Origin: Enhydrobacter sp.
GTDB taxonomy: Bacteria; Pseudomonadota; Alphaproteobacteria; Reyranellales; Reyranellaceae
NCBI RefSeq assembly: GCF_030246845.1
Contig: NZ_CP126889.1
Location: 1,798,001 to 1,862,000 of the forward strand
DNA: 64,000 bases
Direction: 5' to 3'
A program made the position numbers and the translations under genes. Every line of letters starts with the position of its first letter. Positions within the stretch are counted from its first letter, which is position 1. This document shows, piece after piece, positions 59,114-64,000 of this stretch. The notes under the pieces were generated by a model, which saw only the letters and a program-made list of their open reading frames with translations, made no database searches and was not told the DNA's origin.

Positions 59114-62100
59114 ATGGCGACAGCATTCGCACCGCGGATTTCGGAGCTCGAGGCCATTTGCACGGCCGCGGTGACGAGCTCGGGCAGCGAGGAGACGGCT
59201 CAGTTCGCCCATCGGCTCTATCAGCGGGTGGCCGACAAGGACCTCCGCCTGGCGCCGGTGGAGCAACGCGCGGCGGCCGCCGCCTGCCTGATGGCCTTCG
59301 CCCGCCGGCGACTGCCGGGGGTGGCCAAGGTACGTGTCTTCAACCCCACATTGGCCGACCACGGCTTCGAGAGCCGGCATACGATCGTTCAGATCGTCAA
59401 CGACGACATGCCGTTCCTGGTCGATTCGATCGCCAACGAGCTGAACCGTCGCGAGATCACCGTCCATCTGCTGGCCCATCCGGTGATGGCGACCCGGCGC
59501 GACCTCGACGGCGATCTGGTCGAGGTGACCGGCGAGGCAGGCCAGCGCGCCCGGCCGGAATCGATGATGCAGATCGAGATCGATCGCCAGGCCGACCGCC
59601 TGCAGCTCGACGATCTCGCCGCGGCGCTCAGCCGGGTGCTGGGCGAGGTGCGGATGGCGGTCGAGGATTGGCGGCCGATGCGCCAGGCCTGCCTCGATGC
59701 GCTCGAGGACCTGATGGCGGGCCACGGCAACGAGCTGGCCGAGCAGGAGGAGTTCCTGTGCTGGCTCGAGTCGAACCATTTCACGTTCCTCGGCCATCGC
59801 CGCTACCGCTACGCCGACGATCCGGCTTATCCGGGCGGCATCCGCTACGAGCTGGTCCCCGGCTCGGCGCTCGGCATCCTGCGGCGCGACGAGGTGCGCC
59901 TGTTCGAGAGCGGGCTGGGCGGGGGCGAGCCGATGTCGCGCTTCGCGCGCGGCCCCAGGCCGCTCATGATCGTCAAGACCGACCGGCCGTCGCTGGTCCA
60001 TCGCAGCGGGCCGATGGATTGCATCATCGTCAAGACCCACGACGCGGACGGGCGGGTCACCGGCGAACGCCGCCTGGTCGGCCTCTTCACCTCGACCGCC
60101 TACCACGCCATGGTGCGCGAGGTGCCGCTGCTGCGCGGCCGGGTCGATAGCGTGCTGCGGCGCGCCGGCCTCGACCCCAACGGCCACGACGGCAAGGCGC
60201 TGCTCGCCATCCTCGACGCCTATCCGCGCGACGAACTGTTCCAGATCGACGAGGACACGCTCTACAACCATGCGCTCGGCATCCTGCAGTTGCAGGAACG
60301 CCGCCGCGTCGCCCTGTTCACGCGGCGCGACCCGGTCGGCCGATTCGCGACCTGCCTGGTCTTCGCCCCGCGCGAGCGCTTCGACGCGGCGCTGAGCGAC
60401 CGCTTCGGACACCTCCTGCAGGAGGCCTGGCACGGCAGGGTGACATCGGTCGCAGGCTCGAGCAGCGACGAGTCGGCGCTCGCGCGGGCGCTCTACACGC
60501 TGAAGCTCGACCGGCCCGATGCGCCCACACCCGATCTCGCCGCCCTCGAGCAGGCGCTGGCCGACGCGGCGACCTCGTGGAACGACCGGCTGCGGCTCAG
60601 CCTGCAGGCGAAGTTCGGCGAGGCCGAGGGTCGGGTGGCGGCCCGGGCCTGGCGCAGCTACTTTCCATCGGTCTATCGCGACAGCTTCGATGCCAGCCAG
60701 GCCGTGGCCGATCTCGAGCCGCTGCAGGCGGCGCTTGCCGGCACGCCATTCGGCGTGCGCCTCGCGCGCGCCCCGGGCCTGCCTTCCCATCGCTTCACCG
60801 TTCGCCTTTTCCATCCCGAGGAGCCGATCGCGCTCTCCGATATCCTGCCGCTGGCCGAGAATCTCGGCCTGCGCGTCCTGAGCGAAGCGCCCTTCCTGCT
60901 GCGCGGCGACGACGGGAAGAGGAGCGTCGCGCTGCAGGTGCTGAGCGTCGAAACGGCGGACAAGTCGGCGGTCGATCTCGACCTGGTGGGCCCGCGCTTT
61001 GCCGAGACGCTGCGGCAGCTCTGGGCGGGCGCGATGGAGAATGACGGGCTGAACACGCTGGTGCTGCGCGCCGGCCTTGCCTGGCGCGAGGTGGCGCTGC
61101 TCCGCGCCTATGCCAAGTATCTGCGCCAGGCCGGTATCGCCTTCAGCCGCGAATACATGGAGCGCACCCTGGCGGCCTATCCGGCGATCGCGCGCGGCAT
61201 GGTCGATCTCTTCATCGCCCGCTTCGACCCGGCGCTCGGTGCGGCCGACGCCGATGCGCGCAAGGGCCGCCTGGAGGCGATCGAAGGCGCGCTGTCCAAC
61301 GCGCTCGACTACGTCACCACCCTCGACGAGGATCGCATCCTGCGGCGCTTCCTCAATGCCGTGCATTGCAGCCTGCGCACCAACTACTGGCAGAAGGACG
61401 AAGCCGGCGCGCCCAAGGAGTGGATTTCCTTCAAGATCGACAGCCGGGCGATCGACGATCTGCCCGCCCCGCGCCCGCTGGTGGAGATCTTCGTCTACAG
61501 CCCGCGCATGGAGGGGATCCACCTGCGTGCCGGGCGCGTGGCGCGCGGCGGCATTCGCTGGTCCGACCGGCGCGAGGACTTCCGCACCGAGATCCTGGGC
61601 CTGATGAAGACCCAGGTCGTGAAGAACGCCGTGATCGTGCCGACCGGCTCCAAGGGCGGCTTCTATGTGAAGCGGCCGCCCTCGGGCGGCACGCGCGAGC
61701 AGATCCAGGCCGAAGGTGTCCGCTGCTACCAGACCCTCGTCCGCGGTCTGCTCGATCTCACCGACAACTACGCCGGCGGCGCGATCACGCCGCCGCCGGA
61801 TGTCGTACGGCACGACGGCGACGATCCCTATCTCGTGGTCGCCGCCGACAAGGGCACCGCCACCTTCTCCGATATCGCCAATGCGCTGGCGCGCGAGTAC
61901 GGCTTCTGGCTCGACGATGCCTTCGCCTCGGGCGGCTCGGCGGGCTACGACCACAAGAAGATGGGCATCACCGCGCGCGGCGCCTGGGAATCGGTGAAAC
62001 GCCATTTTCGCGAGCTCGGCACCGACATCCAGCGTACGCCGTTCACCGTTGCCGGAGTGGGCGACATGTCGGGCGACGTGTTCGGCAACGGCATGCTCTT

Positions 62101-63952
62101 GTCGAAGGAGATCAAGCTGGTCGCTGCCTTCGACCATCGTCATATCTTCATCGATCCCGCGCCCGATCCGGTCGCGAGCTGGACCGAGCGCAAGCGCCTG
62201 TCCGACCTGCCGCGCTCCTCCTGGATGGACTACGACAAGGCACTTCTCTCGGTCGGCGGCGGCGTCTACGACCGGAACGCGAAATCGATCGCGCTGTCGG
62301 AGGAGGCGCAGGCCGCTCTGGGCATCGACCAGCCGACGATGACACCGGTCGACCTGATGCGCGCCATCCTGAAAGCGCCTGTCGATCTTCTCTATTTCGG
62401 CGGCATCGGCACCTACGTGAAGGCCTCGGGCGAGACCAATGCCGATGCGGGCGACCGGGCCAACGACGCGCTGCGCATCAACGCCGCCGATCTCAGGGCG
62501 CGCGTCGTCGGCGAGGGCGCCAATCTCGGCTTCACCCAGCGCGGACGGATCGAAGCGGCGCGCGCCGGTCGCCGGATCAACACCGACGCGCTCGACAATT
62601 CGGCGGGCGTCGACACGTCCGACCACGAGGTGAACATCAAGATCGCCACCGGCGCCGCGATCGAGCGCGGCGAGCTCGCCGCGGCCGACCGCGACGCCCT
62701 GCTGTTCGGCATGACCGAGGAGATCGCGGCGCTGGTGCTCCGGAACAATTATCAGCAAAGCCAGGCGATCAGCGTCGCAGTGGCGCAGGCCGCCGAGGAG
62801 CACGACCGCCTCGAGCGCTTCATGCGCGATCTCGAGCGGCCTTTGGAGCGTCAGGGCCGGCTCGACCGCGCCGTCGAGTTCCTGCCCGACAGCGCAGCGA
62901 TGCGCATGCGGGCGCAGAATCGCCAGTACCTCACCCGGCCCGAGCTCTCGGTGCTGCTCGCCTACGCCAAGATCGACCTCACCGACCAGATCCTCGATTC
63001 GGACCTGCCGGACGATCCGCTGCTGGTCGGCGAGCTGCTGCGCTATTTCCCGACGACCTTGCAGCAGCGGCTCGGGGACGTGATCCGCGAACATCGCTTG
63101 CGGCGCGAGATCGTCACGCTGCAGGTCGTGAACTCGCTGGTCAATCGCTGCGGCCCCACCTTCGTTCGCAGCGTCGCGCAGCGCACCGGAGCCACGGGCG
63201 ATGCCATCGCGCGCGCCTTCGCGGTGGTGCGCGACGCCTGGAAGCTGCGCGACCTCTGGGCCGACATCGAAGCGCTCGACCAGACGCTGAAAGCCGAGGC
63301 GCAGACCCGCATGCTGGTGGCCTCGCAACGCTTCCTCACGCGAGCGGTGCAGTGGACGCTGCGCCGCCTGCCGCAGCCGCTCGACACGATGGCGGCGACC
63401 GATCTGCTGCGCGCAGCGGTGGCCGCGCTGGACGATCTGCCGCCGGCGCTGATCGGTCCCGCGGAAAGCGCGGCGCTGAACGAACGCGCGGCGACCTTCG
63501 AGGCGCTGGGCGCGCCGCCACCGGTGGCCCGCAGAGCCGCATCGCTCGACACGCTGGCCGCCGCCGGCGACCTGATGCAGGCGGCCCGCGCCAACGGTTG
63601 CAGCCTCGAGGAGGCGGCCCGCCTTTACTTCAGGCTGGGCGAGCGGCTGTCGCTGGCGGCCCTCGGCAACGGCGCGCAGAAGCTGCCGCGCGAAGGGCAA
63701 TGGCCCTCGCAGGCGGCGCTGTCGATGCTGGACGACCTCGCCGGCTTGCACGCCGATCTCCTGGCTTCGGTCCTGCGCGCCGCCGGGCCGCGAATGGCAG
63801 GCGATGCCGACGCGGCGCTGGCGCGCTGGGGCGAGGGCCGAAAGCTCGCACTCGAGCGCGTCGACCGGCTGAGGGACGAGCTTGCCGCGGCGGGCCAGCT
63901 CGATCTCGCCATGCTCTCGGTCGCGGCAGCCGAGTTGCGCGGGCTTGTCTGA
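59114..63952 (+). CDS. NAD-specific glutamate dehydrogenase, large (180-kDa) class
   Basis: This 1612-residue protein belongs to the very large NAD-dependent glutamate dehydrogenases, which deaminate glutamate to 2-oxoglutarate. An N-terminal regulatory half (about 1-700, with VNDDMPFLVDSIANELNRR) precedes the dehydrogenase core (about 790-1270): ARGGIRWSDRREDFRTEILGL, the Lys region PTGSKGGFYVKRPP, GGSAGYDHKKMGITARGAWE, VGDMSGDVFGNGML and GEGANLGFTQRGR. A further C-terminal domain follows. The ATG at 59114 has GGGACGAGG upstream. It is divergent from nrdA and is followed 44 bp later by another gene start. Confidence 0.97.
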   Translation: MATAFAPRISELEAICTAAVTSSGSEETAQFAHRLYQRVADKDLRLAPVEQRAAAAACLMAFARRRLPGVAKVRVFNPTLADHGFESRHTIVQIVNDDMPFLVDSIANELNRREITVHLLAHPVMATRRDLDGDLVEVTGEAGQRARPESMMQIEIDRQADRLQLDDLAAALSRVLGEVRMAVEDWRPMRQACLDALEDLMAGHGNELAEQEEFLCWLESNHFTFLGHRRYRYADDPAYPGGIRYELVPGSALGILRRDEVRLFESGLGGGEPMSRFARGPRPLMIVKTDRPSLVHRSGPMDCIIVKTHDADGRVTGERRLVGLFTSTAYHAMVREVPLLRGRVDSVLRRAGLDPNGHDGKALLAILDAYPRDELFQIDEDTLYNHALGILQLQERRRVALFTRRDPVGRFATCLVFAPRERFDAALSDRFGHLLQEAWHGRVTSVAGSSSDESALARALYTLKLDRPDAPTPDLAALEQALADAATSWNDRLRLSLQAKFGEAEGRVAARAWRSYFPSVYRDSFDASQAVADLEPLQAALAGTPFGVRLARAPGLPSHRFTVRLFHPEEPIALSDILPLAENLGLRVLSEAPFLLRGDDGKRSVALQVLSVETADKSAVDLDLVGPRFAETLRQLWAGAMENDGLNTLVLRAGLAWREVALLRAYAKYLRQAGIAFSREYMERTLAAYPAIARGMVDLFIARFDPALGAADADARKGRLEAIEGALSNALDYVTTLDEDRILRRFLNAVHCSLRTNYWQKDEAGAPKEWISFKIDSRAIDDLPAPRPLVEIFVYSPRMEGIHLRAGRVARGGIRWSDRREDFRTEILGLMKTQVVKNAVIVPTGSKGGFYVKRPPSGGTREQIQAEGVRCYQTLVRGLLDLTDNYAGGAITPPPDVVRHDGDDPYLVVAADKGTATFSDIANALAREYGFWLDDAFASGGSAGYDHKKMGITARGAWESVKRHFRELGTDIQRTPFTVAGVGDMSGDVFGNGMLLSKEIKLVAAFDHRHIFIDPAPDPVASWTERKRLSDLPRSSWMDYDKALLSVGGGVYDRNAKSIALSEEAQAALGIDQPTMTPVDLMRAILKAPVDLLYFGGIGTYVKASGETNADAGDRANDALRINAADLRARVVGEGANLGFTQRGRIEAARAGRRINTDALDNSAGVDTSDHEVNIKIATGAAIERGELAAADRDALLFGMTEEIAALVLRNNYQQSQAISVAVAQAAEEHDRLERFMRDLERPLERQGRLDRAVEFLPDSAAMRMRAQNRQYLTRPELSVLLAYAKIDLTDQILDSDLPDDPLLVGELLRYFPTTLQQRLGDVIREHRLRREIVTLQVVNSLVNRCGPTFVRSVAQRTGATGDAIARAFAVVRDAWKLRDLWADIEALDQTLKAEAQTRMLVASQRFLTRAVQWTLRRLPQPLDTMAATDLLRAAVAALDDLPPALIGPAESAALNERAATFEALGAPPPVARRAASLDTLAAAGDLMQAARANGCSLEEAARLYFRLGERLSLAALGNGAQKLPREGQWPSQAALSMLDDLAGLHADLLASVLRAAGPRMAGDADAALARWGEGRKLALERVDRLRDELAAAGQLDLAMLSVAAAELRGLV

Positions 63953-63996
63953 GGCGGGATCATCGCCACATCGGCGGCGCGACATTGGAGGAAATC

Positions 63997-64000
63997 ATGG
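63997..64000 (+). CDS. Start of an unidentified gene (truncated by window end)
   Basis: An ATG at 63997 is preceded by a strong GGAGGA Shine-Dalgarno (63987-63992), 44 bp after the glutamate dehydrogenase stop. Only the first codon is in the window, so the product cannot be named. Confidence 0.4.

Noticed and set aside
59057..63985. A 1642-residue open frame on the minus strand opposite the glutamate dehydrogenase gene
   Set aside because: It mirrors the real gene in a high-GC codon context, is rich in Arg/Ala/His/Gly without domains, and has no ribosome-binding site. It is a shadow.

Overview
The window is GC-rich, almost fully coding bacterial chromosome and reads as an alphaproteobacterium, probably a Rhodospirillales or Reyranella-like soil or water heterotroph. 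That placement is inferred from gene content: a 1612-residue NAD-glutamate dehydrogenase, the coaE-dnaQ-secB block, a ubiE-ubiB-coaBC-dut block, MdtABC-type efflux and an intracellular PHB depolymerase. No rRNA, tRNA, CRISPR array or prophage was seen.

Layout. 1-4557: RND efflux operon mdtA-mdtB-mdtC (minus; mdtC runs off the left edge). 4.6-6.7 kb: thiC under a TPP riboswitch with a visible Shine-Dalgarno-sequestering hairpin. 6.8-11.2 kb: AhpD-like protein, a two-component system, an alpha/beta hydrolase and an exported TPR-like protein. 11.3-22.1 kb: a close-packed nine-gene plus-strand run (acnA, DinB-like, a VOC/hydrolase fusion, nitroreductase, two tandem GT87-like membrane proteins, acs, amidase). 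22.2-26.4 kb: flavin reductase and SCO protein, then an accessory patch holding remnants of a PCu(A)C copper chaperone and CtaG, a small membrane protein, and an intact IS5-family element inserted at the stop codon of a small lipoprotein gene. 26.7-31.6 kb: phaZ, a YXWGXW-type protein, recQ, an outer-membrane beta-barrel and a DUF3309-like protein. 31.6-39.5 kb: an SDR lacking the canonical catalytic residues, MBL-fold hydrolase, NHL propeller, CoA-transferase III/racemase, EI24 membrane protein, lipoprotein, gentisate dioxygenase and a class-I amidotransferase. 39.6-48.2 kb: secB, dnaQ, coaE, quinone oxidoreductase, LLM monooxygenase, sugar dehydrogenase, maf, aroE and rho. 48.4-55.6 kb: a minus-strand run ubiE-ubiB-coaBC-dut-rrf2-CMD-GNAT-HIBADH, with a halohydrin-dehalogenase-like gene diverging from ubiE. 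55.7-58.7 kb: nrdB and nrdA with candidate NrdR boxes and a DnaA-box pair upstream. 59.1-64.0 kb: the giant NAD-glutamate dehydrogenase and the first codon of the next gene.

Most genes are housekeeping or central carbon metabolism (aconitase, acetyl-CoA synthetase, glutamate dehydrogenase, PHB depolymerase), with several stand-alone oxidoreductases typical of versatile soil bacteria. The most notable items are: a protein carrying both sequence signatures of halohydrin dehalogenases; a five-copy palindromic repeat family, mostly in convergent gaps and once inside nrdAB, plus two further palindrome families; a decayed copper-insertion module whose PCu(A)C metal motif is still perfect; and a maf-aroE pair separated from and inverted relative to coaE-dnaQ-secB. 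All calls come from reading the sequence; no database search was run.
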